From NCBI RefSeq assembly GCF_014205225.1, contig NZ_JACHNB010000001.1, positions 6,305,501 through 6,369,500 on the forward strand: a stretch of DNA of 64,000 nt, read 5' to 3'. Below are positions 8,577 through 16,909 of this stretch, in pieces. The translations under genes and the position numbers were made by a program. Every line of letters begins with the position of its first letter. Within the stretch, counting starts at the first letter, position 1. Under the pieces are notes generated by a model. That model did not search any database. It was not told the origin of the DNA and worked only from the letters and a program-made list of their open reading frames with translations. This DNA comes from Actinoplanes octamycinicus (lineage in GTDB: Bacteria; Actinomycetota; Actinomycetes; Mycobacteriales; Micromonosporaceae).

Positions 8577-10331
8577 TCAGGAGCCCTTGACCCATCCCGC
8601 GGTGAAGCGGGCGAGGTGGATGCCGCCGCTGTCACCGACCTCGTACAGGTCGCCGATGGTGCCGTCGGGCAGCACGGCCATCGTCGAGTAGCCGGCGCCG
8701 CCCGGCTTGATCAGCGCCCGGGCGGGCCAGGTGGTGCCGTCGTCCGCGGACAGTCGCACGGTGAGGTCGTTGCGGGCGCTCGGGTGGGCGTTGTTGCTGA
8801 ACAACGCGGTTCTGGTACGGATCGGTGCCGCGTTCGCGCCGACCTCCGACGGGCGGAGGTAGGAGATCTCGTCGGCGTTGCACAGGGGATCCGTGAGTAC
8901 GGCGCTGGCCGTGGCCGCGCCGAACGTGATCCCGCCGTCGGTGGACGTGGCGTAGAACCGGCTGCGGGTGCTGTTGTGGCGCATGTTCTGCACCACGGCG
9001 CCCGAGCCGCGCTCCAGGACCTTGCTCTCGTTGACCGGCGCCCCGGCGGAGCCCCCGCGCTTCCAGGTGACCCCGTGATCGTCGCTGTAGACGTTCGCGG
9101 CGTGACTGGTGCCCGCGGCGTCGCGATAGGCCACCGGCTGGATCAGCCGGCCGGTGCTGGTCTGGACGCCGTGGCCGGAGGAGAAGAAGACCTGCTGCCA
9201 CGCCGGGTCCTTGGCCATCGGGTTCAGCTCGACCGGGTTGCTCCAGGTGGCGCCGTTGTCGGTGCTCTTGACGTACTGCAGGTGCATGCTGTTCGGGTCG
9301 TCGGCGGTGTTGAGCCCGGTGCCGGCCGACCAGAAGCTGATGCCCGGCCGGGGGGAGTAGGTGTAGAAGCAGTAGACGGTCCCGGTCGTGCGGTCCACCA
9401 GCAGGCTCGGATCGCCGACGCCTTCGCCGGTGGTGGCGGCGGCGTGGATGATGCGTGGTTGTTCGAAGGTGCGGCCGCCGTCGGTGCTGCGGATCATGGC
9501 GAGCTGGATGTTGTTGGTGCCGCCGCCGAGGTCGTACGAGCCGTCGACGCGGGCGTCGGCCACGGCGATGACCGTGCCGTTGCCGGTGACGGCCAGGCCG
9601 GGGATCCGGACCGATTTCGCGGTTCCGTCGTAGCGGCCGCCGGGTCCGTTGAGGTCGCGGATGACGGTCTGCGTGGTCAGCAGCGTCGTGACGGTCATCT
9701 GCGGGGTCCCGGCGGTCAATCCGCACCCGGTGGTGCCGCGCTGGGTGGTGTCGAATCCGGCGGCGGTGACCCGCAGCTGGTACGCGGTGCCGGCTCCCAC
9801 CGTCCAGTAGTGCAGATAGGTGCCGCCGGCGGCCAGCGTGATGGTCCACGGCGAGTTGGCCCGGCCGGGCCAGGTGACGGTGAACGTCCGGGCGGTCGAG
9901 GTGCGGTTCTCCAGGGCCAGCTGCAGCCGGCCCGTCGTGCAGTCGTAACTCACCGGCGCGGACATGCCGGTGCCGCAGTGGAAGATGCCGCTCGCGGTGT
10001 CGTCCATCCCGCTGGGGGTGGTGGTGCGCAGCGTGTACGCCGTACCCGGGGGAAGGGTCCATTGCAGTGGGGTGCTGGCACCGGCGGCGACGGTCCGCGT
10101 CCAGGGCGAACCGCTGCGCCCGGTCCAGGTGACCGTGTAGGTCTGCGCGGTGGTGCTGCGGTTGTCGAGGACCAGCAACAGCTGGCCGGCGGCGCAGTCG
10201 GCACCGACCGTCGCGGTCACTCCGGTGGGCGCGGCGGCCAGCGCCCGGGTGCTCGGCGCCAGCGAGGCGCCGCATGCGACGACAGCCGTGACGGCCACGA
10301 GTCGTCGCCAAAGGGGTCGGGCAGAAGACAA
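8577..10331 (-). CDS. nanH: secreted sialidase (GH33) with two N-terminal repeats
   Basis: Secreted exo-alpha-sialidase, 584 aa, releasing terminal sialic acid from glycoconjugates. A signal peptide covers about residues 1-33. Two tandem domains of about 85 aa follow (37-120 and 125-205), each with a TYTVTW or TFTVTW strand and paired Cys; they are probably carbohydrate-binding or Ig-like modules. The catalytic beta-propeller (215-580) has the arginine motif VRIPGLA near 240, five Asp-box-like strands (STDGGRTF, STDNGATW, SDDHGVTW, STDGGITF, SADDGTTW) and the C-terminal GYSTMAVLPDG...LYE segment, which should carry the Tyr/Glu pair. It starts at TTG 10331 behind GGAGGAAG. A NanR-type operator lies 36 nt upstream, linking it to the sialic acid operon. 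Confidence 0.9.
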   Translation of the reverse strand: MSSARPLWRRLVAVTAVVACGASLAPSTRALAAAPTGVTATVGADCAAGQLLLVLDNRSTTAQTYTVTWTGRSGSPWTRTVAAGASTPLQWTLPPGTAYTLRTTTPSGMDDTASGIFHCGTGMSAPVSYDCTTGRLQLALENRTSTARTFTVTWPGRANSPWTITLAAGGTYLHYWTVGAGTAYQLRVTAAGFDTTQRGTTGCGLTAGTPQMTVTTLLTTQTVIRDLNGPGGRYDGTAKSVRIPGLAVTGNGTVIAVADARVDGSYDLGGGTNNIQLAMIRSTDGGRTFEQPRIIHAAATTGEGVGDPSLLVDRTTGTVYCFYTYSPRPGISFWSAGTGLNTADDPNSMHLQYVKSTDNGATWSNPVELNPMAKDPAWQQVFFSSGHGVQTSTGRLIQPVAYRDAAGTSHAANVYSDDHGVTWKRGGSAGAPVNESKVLERGSGAVVQNMRHNSTRSRFYATSTDGGITFGAATASAVLTDPLCNADEISYLRPSEVGANAAPIRTRTALFSNNAHPSARNDLTVRLSADDGTTWPARALIKPGGAGYSTMAVLPDGTIGDLYEVGDSGGIHLARFTAGWVKGS

Positions 10332-10367
10332 GGCTTCCTCCGGGGGAAGAGGGGCTTACATCGGTCG

Positions 10368-10383
10368 TAGGACGTAGGATGTC
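10368..10383 (-). promoter_or_regulatory. putative NanR operator before the sialidase gene
   Basis: On the sialidase strand this reads GACATCCTACGTCCTA. It matches 13 of 16 bases of the site before satA (11340-11355) and contains the near-palindrome GACAT-N3-ACGTC. The spacing to the following TA-rich position matches that at satA. Likely operator of the GntR repressor encoded next door. Confidence 0.65.
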
Positions 10384-10443
10384 ATGCGAAGATAGGTTGC
10401 CGCTGACAAACCGTCAAGAGATCGATGTCCATACCCCGCGGCT

Positions 10444-10473
10444 CGCCACGCCCGCAGGGCGCCTGGCGTGGCG
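10444..10473. terminator. hairpin after nanR
   Basis: Arms 10444-10452 and 10465-10473 form a perfect 9-bp GC-rich stem with a 12-nt loop, 17 nt downstream of the nanR stop on the minus strand. It probably ends nanR transcription before the sialidase promoter. Confidence 0.5.
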
Positions 10474-10489
10474 TACCGGGGAGGTGGTT

Positions 10490-11212
10490 TCAGCCCTGTT
10501 GTTCGGCCAGCCGTCGGCGGATACCGCTGAAGTGCTCGCGCAGGGCGGCCATCGACTCCTCGACGTCGCCGGCGCGGACGGCGTCGTAGACCCGGCGGTG
10601 GCGCGCGGCGATCTCGACCGGGGACTCGTCCGCCTCGCCGATGTCGGTGTGCAGGGCGTGGTAGACGTCCCAGAAGGCGGCGAGCAACTGGATGACGAGC
10701 GGGTTGCCCAGCGGCTCGTAGAGCAGTTCGTGGAACCGCTTGTCCGTCTCGGGGGAGACCGCGCCGGCCCGCGCCTCGGCCTCCATCTGTTCCATCACCG
10801 CGGCCAACTCGTCGGTCGGCGCGTTCGGCGCGGCGATCACCTGCTGGATCAGCCCCGACTCGAGGACTTCCCGGATCTCGACCAGGTGGCGCAGGTCGTT
10901 GCGGCCGGCCTGCAGGGACATCCGGCCGTGGAAGGTGAGCTCGTCGACGAGCGAGACCAGCGACATGGTGCCGACGTACATGCCGAAGCCGTGCTTGATC
11001 TCCACGATGCCGACGGCCTGCAGCGCCTTGAGGGCCTCGCGCAGCGAGTTGCGGCTGACGTTGATCTCGTCGAGCAGGTCGAGCTCGGTCGGCATCGGAT
11101 CGCCGGCGGACAGGCCACGCTCCAGGATCAGCTGCTTGATCCGCTGCTGCACCTCGTCGGTCCGGCTGGGCCGCCGGGTGGTGGCGGCGGATGACCCGGT
11201 GCGTCGTCTCAT
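10490..11212 (-). CDS. nanR: GntR/FCD-family repressor, probable NanR
   Basis: Transcriptional regulator of 240 aa. A winged helix at about residues 17-80 contains DEVQQRIKQLI, the recognition segment VSRNSLREALKAL and the wing HGFGMYV. An all-helical FCD ligand domain follows (about 95-225), with metal/ligand-type residues in HLVEIREVLES and ERFHELLY-like helices. I chose the ATG at 11212 over a farther in-frame start because the extra residues are low-complexity and would run close to the operator. Lying between the sialidase and the sat-nan operon, it is the obvious repressor of both, relieved by sialic acid or a catabolite. No operator copy was found directly before its own start. Confidence 0.82.
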   Translation of the reverse strand: MRRRTGSSAATTRRPSRTDEVQQRIKQLILERGLSAGDPMPTELDLLDEINVSRNSLREALKALQAVGIVEIKHGFGMYVGTMSLVSLVDELTFHGRMSLQAGRNDLRHLVEIREVLESGLIQQVIAAPNAPTDELAAVMEQMEAEARAGAVSPETDKRFHELLYEPLGNPLVIQLLAAFWDVYHALHTDIGEADESPVEIAARHRRVYDAVRAGDVEESMAALREHFSGIRRRLAEQQG

Positions 11213-11339
11213 CGGAGTCCCTATGTCGAATCGCCCCGTCCGTGCCGGGGATGTGCGGATTCTGTCATCAAAGCCTTCTGCCGGTCGCCCTTGACCGGGG
11301 AGGGAGGCCACCCTAAGGTACCGCATACGAAGTATGTTG

Positions 11340-11355
11340 GACGTAGGACGTCCTA
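11340..11355 (+). promoter_or_regulatory. putative NanR operator before satA
   Basis: GACGTAGGACGTCCTA contains the perfect palindrome GACGT-AGG-ACGTC and abuts the -10. A second palindrome, CATACGAAGTATG, lies just upstream at 11324-11336. The first element recurs at the sialidase promoter; the second recurs there only weakly. Its position between -35 and -10 suits repression. Confidence 0.7.
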
Positions 11356-11360
11356 TAAAT
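11354..11360 (+). promoter_or_regulatory. -10 element TATAAAT of the sat-nan operon
   Basis: TATAAAT is the best -10 in this GC-rich context, 16 nt before the satA ATG. No good -35 is visible 17-18 nt upstream, where operator sequence lies. Confidence 0.55.
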
Positions 11361-11376
11361 AGCTGATGGAGATGCG

Positions 11377-12960
11377 ATGAACAGCAACGGCGTGTCGAGA
11401 CGGGATCTGCTGCGGTACATGGGCGTCCTGGGCGCGGCCACCACCATCACCGCCGGACTCGGGGCGTGCGGCGGCGGCGACAGCGGTTCCTCCGGGTCCG
11501 GGAGCAAGACCATCGAGGCCACGCTGGCCTTCACCCTGTCCAGCGGCTTCGACCCGATGAACGCCTCCAGCGCGGTCGCGACCGCCGTCAACCAGCACAT
11601 CTTCGAGGCTCTGGTGGACCTCGACCCGATCACCCGCAAGCCCTATCCGGCGCTGGCCGCCGCCCTGCCCACCCCGGGCGCGGACCCGCTGACCTGGACG
11701 GTGACCCTGCGCGAGGGCGCCAAGTTCTCCGACGGTACGCCGGTGACCGCCGAGGACGTGGTCTGGTCCTTCCAGCGGGTGCTGGACCCGGCCAACAAGG
11801 CGCTGATGGCCGGTTTCGTCACGTTCCTCGACAAGGTCACCGCCACCGACGCCAAGACCGTCGTGTTCACGCTCAAGACACCGTTCAGCCTGTTCCCGCA
11901 GCGCATCGCGGTCATCAAGATCGTGCCGAAGGCGAAGACCGGTGACCCGGCCGCGGCCAAGGCGTTCGACACCACGCCGATCGGCTCCGGTCCGTTCACG
12001 CTGGTCAGCGCGAACGCCACCGCCGGTGTGGTGCTGGGCGCCAACGCGAACTACGGCGGCTCCCGCAAGGCGCTGGTCGAGAAGATCACCCTGCGGACCA
12101 CGCCGGACAACACGGCGCGGCTCAACGACCTGCAGGGCGGATCGTCACAGGCGATCGAGGCGGTGCCGTACCTGGACGTCAGCGCGGTCTCCGGCGGCAA
12201 GAAGGTGGACGAGAAGCAGGCGTTCAACCATCTCTTCCTGATGTTCAACTGCGCCGCGGAACCGTTCGACGACAAGCGCGTCCGGCAGGCCCTGCACTAC
12301 GCCATCGACACCGACAAGCTGATCAGAACGGCGGTGCAGGGGCACGCCACCGCGGCCACCAGCTACCTCGACGAGGGCAACGCCGGGTACCAGAAGGCCG
12401 CCACCGTCTACCACTACGACCCGGACAAGGCCAAGGCGCTGCTCGCCGCGGCCGGTGCCAGCAATCTGTCGTTCGAGCTGGTCACCACGGACGCCGCCTT
12501 CATCAAGGACAGCGCCCCGGTGATCATCGACGCCTGGAAGGCGATCGGGGTCACCGCCACGCTCAACACCAACCCGTCGTCGGCGGTCTACGGGACCATC
12601 GTGCCGGGCGACGGCTTCCGGGTCCTCGCCGGCAGCGGTGATCCCAGCACCTTCGGCCCCGACGTGGACCTGCTGCTGCGCTGGTTCTACACCAATCAGA
12701 CCTGGACCAGGGACCGGCACCGCTGGGCCGGCACGCCCGCCGCCGCCCAGTGCGCGAAGCTGATCGAGGACGCCGCCAAGTCGACCGGCGCGACGCAGAC
12801 CGGCCTGTGGAAGCAAGCGCTCGACCTGGTCGCCGACGAGGTGCCGATCTACCCGGTCTTCCACGCCAAGACCATCACCGCTTTCGACCCGGCCAAGCTC
12901 AAGGACTTCCAGGGCGCGGCGACCACCGGGCTGTACTTCCTCGGCACGTCCCGCGGGTGA
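11377..12960 (+). CDS. satA: sialic acid ABC importer, solute-binding lipoprotein
   Basis: Extracellular solute-binding protein, family 5 (dipeptide/nickel type), 527 aa. The N-terminus combines a twin-arginine-like motif (SRRDLLRYMG) with a lipobox (LGAC), so it is probably a Tat-exported lipoprotein. Typical family segments are seen: TVTLREGAKFSDGTPVTAEDVVWS-type sequence near residues 108-130, the GSGPF strand and VRQALHYAID near 305. It starts at ATG 11377 after GGAG. It heads an operon with the importer and the NanA-NanK-NanE enzymes, so sialic acid is the likely substrate, as in SatA/NanB systems that use this peptide-type fold. Substrate is assigned by context. Confidence 0.8.
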   Translation: MNSNGVSRRDLLRYMGVLGAATTITAGLGACGGGDSGSSGSGSKTIEATLAFTLSSGFDPMNASSAVATAVNQHIFEALVDLDPITRKPYPALAAALPTPGADPLTWTVTLREGAKFSDGTPVTAEDVVWSFQRVLDPANKALMAGFVTFLDKVTATDAKTVVFTLKTPFSLFPQRIAVIKIVPKAKTGDPAAAKAFDTTPIGSGPFTLVSANATAGVVLGANANYGGSRKALVEKITLRTTPDNTARLNDLQGGSSQAIEAVPYLDVSAVSGGKKVDEKQAFNHLFLMFNCAAEPFDDKRVRQALHYAIDTDKLIRTAVQGHATAATSYLDEGNAGYQKAATVYHYDPDKAKALLAAAGASNLSFELVTTDAAFIKDSAPVIIDAWKAIGVTATLNTNPSSAVYGTIVPGDGFRVLAGSGDPSTFGPDVDLLLRWFYTNQTWTRDRHRWAGTPAAAQCAKLIEDAAKSTGATQTGLWKQALDLVADEVPIYPVFHAKTITAFDPAKLKDFQGAATTGLYFLGTSRG

Positions 12961-12988
12961 CGTGTTCCGTGCGGGTGCTCATCTGCGC

Positions 12989-13012
12989 CGTGGCCGCCTG
13001 CGGGCGGCCACG
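12989..13012 (+). terminator. intra-operon hairpin between satA and satB
   Basis: Arms 12989-12998 and 13003-13012 form a perfect 10-bp stem with a 4-nt loop in the 76-nt gap between satA and satB. Such hairpins often protect or attenuate so that the binding protein is made in excess over the membrane subunits. Confidence 0.55.
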
Positions 13013-13036
13013 CGCCTCCCATGAAAGGAGCGGCGG

Positions 13037-13996
13037 ATGGATGCGTTCCTCGGCATCATCCTGCGCCGGCTGGCGGCGCTGATCCCGCTCATGCTCGGCA
13101 TCATCCTGTTCATCTTCCTGGTCATGGCGTTGTCACCGAACGACGCCGCGCTCTCGGTGCTCGGCGACCAGGCGACACCGGAGCAGGTCGCCGCGTTCAA
13201 CGCCGCCAACGGCCTGGACCAGCCGCTGCTCGTTCGCTATGCCGACTATCTGTGGGCGCTGCTGCACGGCGACCTGGGACAGACGTTCTCGTTGAGCGCG
13301 CCGATCGGTGGGATCATCGCCGCCGCGCTGCCGGTCACGCTGCAACTGACCGCCCTGGGAGTCAGCCTGGCCGTGGTCCTCGCCCTGGTCCTGGGCATCA
13401 CCGGCGCGCTCTACCGCGACCGGTGGCCCGACCAGCTGACCCGGCTGATCTCCATGGCCGGCATCTCCATCCCCTCGTTCTGGCTGGCCATCCTGCTGAT
13501 TCAGCAGCTGTCCACGATCGGCGGCGGATCGCTGCCCAGCGGCCACTACGTCGCCCCGTCCGAGTCGGTGAGCGGCTGGCTCCAGCACCTGATCCTGCCC
13601 GCCGTCGCCCTGGCCGTGCCGACCGGATGCGCGCTGGCCCGCGTCGTACGCACCTCGATGGTCGAGGAGTTGGACCGCGACTACGTGCGCACCGCGGTCG
13701 GCGCCGGCCTGCCCCCGGTCGTCGTGGTCGGCCGCAACGTACTGCGCAACGCCCTGCTCACCCCGCTGACCGTGCTGGGTCTGCAGACCGGATACCTGAT
13801 CGGCGGCGCCGTGATCATCGAGGCGATCTTCACCCTGCCCGGCATGGGCACGCAGATCATGAGCGCGGTCCAGCAGAACGACATCGGCCTGGCCCGCGGC
13901 CTGGTGATCACCATCGCCTTGGGATTCGTCGTGGTGAATCTCGTCGTCGACCTGCTGTACCTGGCGGCCAACCCCCGGATGAGAGGAGCCCACTGA
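13037..13996 (+). CDS. satB: ABC importer permease, DppB type
   Basis: Inner-membrane permease of 319 aa with the N-terminal helix IIPLMLGIILFIFLV-like segment and six hydrophobic helices of the DppB/OppB family. The late EAA-type loop includes RDYVRTAVGAGLP. It starts at ATG 13037 after AAAGGAGC. Its stop overlaps the start of the next gene by one base (TGATG), so translation is coupled. It forms the translocation pore with the permease half of SatC. Confidence 0.88.
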   Translation: MDAFLGIILRRLAALIPLMLGIILFIFLVMALSPNDAALSVLGDQATPEQVAAFNAANGLDQPLLVRYADYLWALLHGDLGQTFSLSAPIGGIIAAALPVTLQLTALGVSLAVVLALVLGITGALYRDRWPDQLTRLISMAGISIPSFWLAILLIQQLSTIGGGSLPSGHYVAPSESVSGWLQHLILPAVALAVPTGCALARVVRTSMVEELDRDYVRTAVGAGLPPVVVVGRNVLRNALLTPLTVLGLQTGYLIGGAVIIEAIFTLPGMGTQIMSAVQQNDIGLARGLVITIALGFVVVNLVVDLLYLAANPRMRGAH

Positions 13997-15924
13997 TGCT
14001 CGCCGGAATTCGGCGCCTGCCGCTGAGCGCCCAAGTCTGCCTCGGGTTCCTGCTGGTCGTCGTCGCCGTCGGCATCGCCGCGCCGTGGCTGACCCGCTAC
14101 GACCCCACCCAGGTCGCCCTCGCCCCGCCCTCGACCGGCCCGTCCGGCGACTTCTGGTTCGGCGTGGACCGGCTCGGCCGTGACATCTATTCCCGGCTGA
14201 TCGCCGGCACCCCGCGCTCCCTGGTCATCGGCTTCGGATCGGCGGGCCTGGCGCTGGCGCTCGGCGCGCTGCTCGGCGCGATCGCGGCGACCAGCCGCCG
14301 GGCCCTCGACGAGACGGTCATGCGGGTCCTCGACGTGATCATGGCGTTCCCGACGATCGTGCTGGCCGCGATCCTGGTCGTCGCCTACGGCCACGACAGC
14401 GTGCCGGTCCTGGTCGGCGCGATCGGGTTCGTGATGATCCCGCAGATCGCCCGGCTGGTCCGGGCCAACGTCGCCGCCCAATATCAGGAGGACTACGTCG
14501 CCGCGGAACGGGTGATCGGCGCCGGCCGCGCGCACATCCTGCGGCGACACGTGGTCCGCAACTGCGCCGCGCCGATCCTGGTCTACACCACCGTCATGGT
14601 GGCCAACGCGATCGTCTTCGAGGCGTCGCTGTCGTTCATCGGCGGCGGCCTGCAGCCCGAGGCCGGGCCGTCGTCCTGGGGCAGCGTCATCGCCTACGGG
14701 CAGCAGCTGCTGGCCAGCGGCGGCTGGTGGGCCACGTTCTTCCCCGGCCTGCTGATCCTGATCACCGTGCTCTGCCTCAACATCCTGGCCGAGGGCATCT
14801 CCGACGCCTGGGCGGCGCCGGCCGCCCGGCGCCGGGCGGGCGCCGCGACCGGACCGATCGAGATCTCCGACGCCGAACGGGAGTCGGCGGTGGCCCTGCC
14901 CGGCCTGGCACAGGCGGCGGCACGGTTGGCGGCCACCGCACGGCCGCCGATCACCCAGGCCCCGATTGTTTCGGTACGAGACCTGCACCTCGGTTTCGCC
15001 GGCAGTCACCACGGGGTGGACATCGTCGACGGCGTCAGTTTCGACGTGCGCCCCGGCGAGGTGCTCGGCCTGATCGGCGAGTCCGGATGCGGCAAGTCGC
15101 TGACCGCGCTGACCGTGATGGGCCTGCAGCCGCGCGGCGCCCGGACGAGCGGCGCCATCGAGTTCGCCGGCACCGACCTGCTCACCCTGAGCACCGCCGA
15201 ACGGCGGAAGATCATGGGCCGTCGCATCGCGATGATCTACCAGGACGCGCTGTCCGCCCTCAACCCGTCGATGACGGTCCGCGCTCAGCTCAAACAGATC
15301 ATCAAGCGCGGCGGCACCCGCACCGCCGAGGAGCTGATGGCCCTCGTCGGACTGGACCCGATCCGCACGCTGTCGTCCTATCCGCACGAACTCTCCGGCG
15401 GCCAGCGGCAACGCGTCGTGATCGCGATGGCGCTGGCCCGCGACCCGCAACTGGTCGTCGCCGACGAGCCGACCACCGCCCTCGACGTCACCGTGCAGGC
15501 ACAGGTCATCCACTTGCTGCTGCGCCTGCGCGCCGAGCTCGGCTTCGCGCTGATCCTGGTCTCGCACGACCTGGCGCTGGTCAGCGACGTCTGTGACCGG
15601 ATCGCGGTGATGTACGGCGGCCGCATCGTCGAAGAGGGCCGCACCGCGCAGGTGCTCGCCGCGCCCACCCACCACTACACCCGCGGGCTGCTCGGGTCGG
15701 TGCTGTCCCTCGAAGCGCAGGCGCCGCGGCTCGTGCAGATCCGCGGCACCGTACCGTCGCCGGCGGATTTCCCGGCCGGCTGCCGGTTCGCCGACCGCTG
15801 CCCGCGAGCCACCCGCATCTGCGCGGACGTTCGCCCGCCGCTGGCCGACGTCCATGGCCACCTGGCCGCCTGTCATCACCCGGCGCAGGTCGAAGAGGTC
15901 GAGAAGGTTGCCGTCCATGACTGA
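13996..15924 (+). CDS. satC: fused ABC permease-ATPase (DppC-DppD type)
   Basis: A single 642-aa polypeptide joins two transporter subunits. Residues 1-290 are a DppC-type permease (FGVDRLGRDIYSRLI, six helices, EAA-type loop AAERVIGAGRAHILR). A 30-aa linker leads to a DppD-type ATPase (about 315-642) with Walker A GESGCGKS, signature LSGGQRQR, Walker B LVVADEPTTALD, H-loop VSHD and the oligopeptide-type C-terminal Cys cluster (GCRFADRCP...C...C). No stop or frame break separates the halves, so the fusion is real. The same fusion is known, as far as I recall, in sialic acid importers of the SatABCD/NanBCDF kind, which supports the substrate assignment. Confidence 0.88.
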   Translation: MLAGIRRLPLSAQVCLGFLLVVVAVGIAAPWLTRYDPTQVALAPPSTGPSGDFWFGVDRLGRDIYSRLIAGTPRSLVIGFGSAGLALALGALLGAIAATSRRALDETVMRVLDVIMAFPTIVLAAILVVAYGHDSVPVLVGAIGFVMIPQIARLVRANVAAQYQEDYVAAERVIGAGRAHILRRHVVRNCAAPILVYTTVMVANAIVFEASLSFIGGGLQPEAGPSSWGSVIAYGQQLLASGGWWATFFPGLLILITVLCLNILAEGISDAWAAPAARRRAGAATGPIEISDAERESAVALPGLAQAAARLAATARPPITQAPIVSVRDLHLGFAGSHHGVDIVDGVSFDVRPGEVLGLIGESGCGKSLTALTVMGLQPRGARTSGAIEFAGTDLLTLSTAERRKIMGRRIAMIYQDALSALNPSMTVRAQLKQIIKRGGTRTAEELMALVGLDPIRTLSSYPHELSGGQRQRVVIAMALARDPQLVVADEPTTALDVTVQAQVIHLLLRLRAELGFALILVSHDLALVSDVCDRIAVMYGGRIVEEGRTAQVLAAPTHHYTRGLLGSVLSLEAQAPRLVQIRGTVPSPADFPAGCRFADRCPRATRICADVRPPLADVHGHLAACHHPAQVEEVEKVAVHD

Positions 15925-16909
15925 ATCATTGGCCGAACTGCGCGAGGTCAGCGTCGACTTCCGCGCCCCGGGCGGCTCGATCCTCAACCGGGCCCGAGTG
16001 CACGCGCTGACCCGGGCCGACGTGCGCGTCGCGCCCGGCGAGACCCTGGGCGTGGTCGGCGAGTCCGGATGCGGCAAGTCCACTCTGGTCAAAGTGCTCG
16101 TCGGGCTGCAACCACCGTCCAGCGGGACGGTGCACATCGGCGGGCGTGACATCTGGGCCATGAGGACCGCCGAGCGTCGCCGGCACGTCGGCCGGCTCGT
16201 CGGGATGGTCTTCCAGGACCCGGCGACGTCGCTGAACCGCCGGCTCAGCGTCGAGCAGATCATCGGCGACCCGCTCGACGTGCAGCGCTGGCGCAGCCCG
16301 GTGGAGCGCGGTGTCCGGGTCGGCGAGCTGATGGACCTGGTCGGTCTGCCCGCCTCGGCCCGGGAAGCGCTGCCCAGCCAGATGTCCGGCGGTCAGCGGC
16401 AACGCGTCGCCATCGCCCGGGCTCTCGCGCTGGAGCCGGCGCTGCTGATCGCCGACGAACCGACCTCGGCACTCGACGTGTCGGTCCGGGCGCAGATCCT
16501 CAACCTGCTGCTCGACCTGCGCACCCGCCTCGGGCTGGCCATGGTGTTCGTCTCCCACGACCTGCAGACCGTGCGCCGCGTCTCGGACCGGATCGTCACC
16601 ATGTACCTCGGCCGCGTCGTGGAGGAACTGCCCGCCGACCGGATCCACGACGGGCGTCACCCCTACACCCGGGCCCTGTTCTCCGCGGCTCCCGGCCTGC
16701 TGCACCCGATGCGGGCCATCCCGCTGGTCGGCCCGGTCCCGTCCGCGGTCAGCCCGCCGACCGGGTGCCCGTTCCGCACCCGCTGCTGGCGGGCCACCGA
16801 TCGCTGCGCCACCGAGATGCCGCCGTACGCCACCGAAGCCGACGGCCGCTACCGCTGCTACCACCCGATCACCGAACCTTCGGATCTTCCCGCTCAGGAG
16901 CCCGCATGA
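15917..16909 (+). CDS. satD: ABC importer ATPase, DppF type
   Basis: Second ATP-binding subunit, 330 aa. It has Walker A GESGCGKST, signature MSGGQRQR, Walker B LLIADEPTSALD and H-loop VSHD, and ends with the Cys-rich oligopeptide-type tail (GCPFRTRCWRATDRC). The ATG at 15917 overlaps the end of satC by 8 nt, and its own stop overlaps nanA by 4 nt, so all are translationally coupled. It pairs with the ATPase half of SatC to drive uptake. Confidence 0.88.
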   Translation: MTESLAELREVSVDFRAPGGSILNRARVHALTRADVRVAPGETLGVVGESGCGKSTLVKVLVGLQPPSSGTVHIGGRDIWAMRTAERRRHVGRLVGMVFQDPATSLNRRLSVEQIIGDPLDVQRWRSPVERGVRVGELMDLVGLPASAREALPSQMSGGQRQRVAIARALALEPALLIADEPTSALDVSVRAQILNLLLDLRTRLGLAMVFVSHDLQTVRRVSDRIVTMYLGRVVEELPADRIHDGRHPYTRALFSAAPGLLHPMRAIPLVGPVPSAVSPPTGCPFRTRCWRATDRCATEMPPYATEADGRYRCYHPITEPSDLPAQEPA

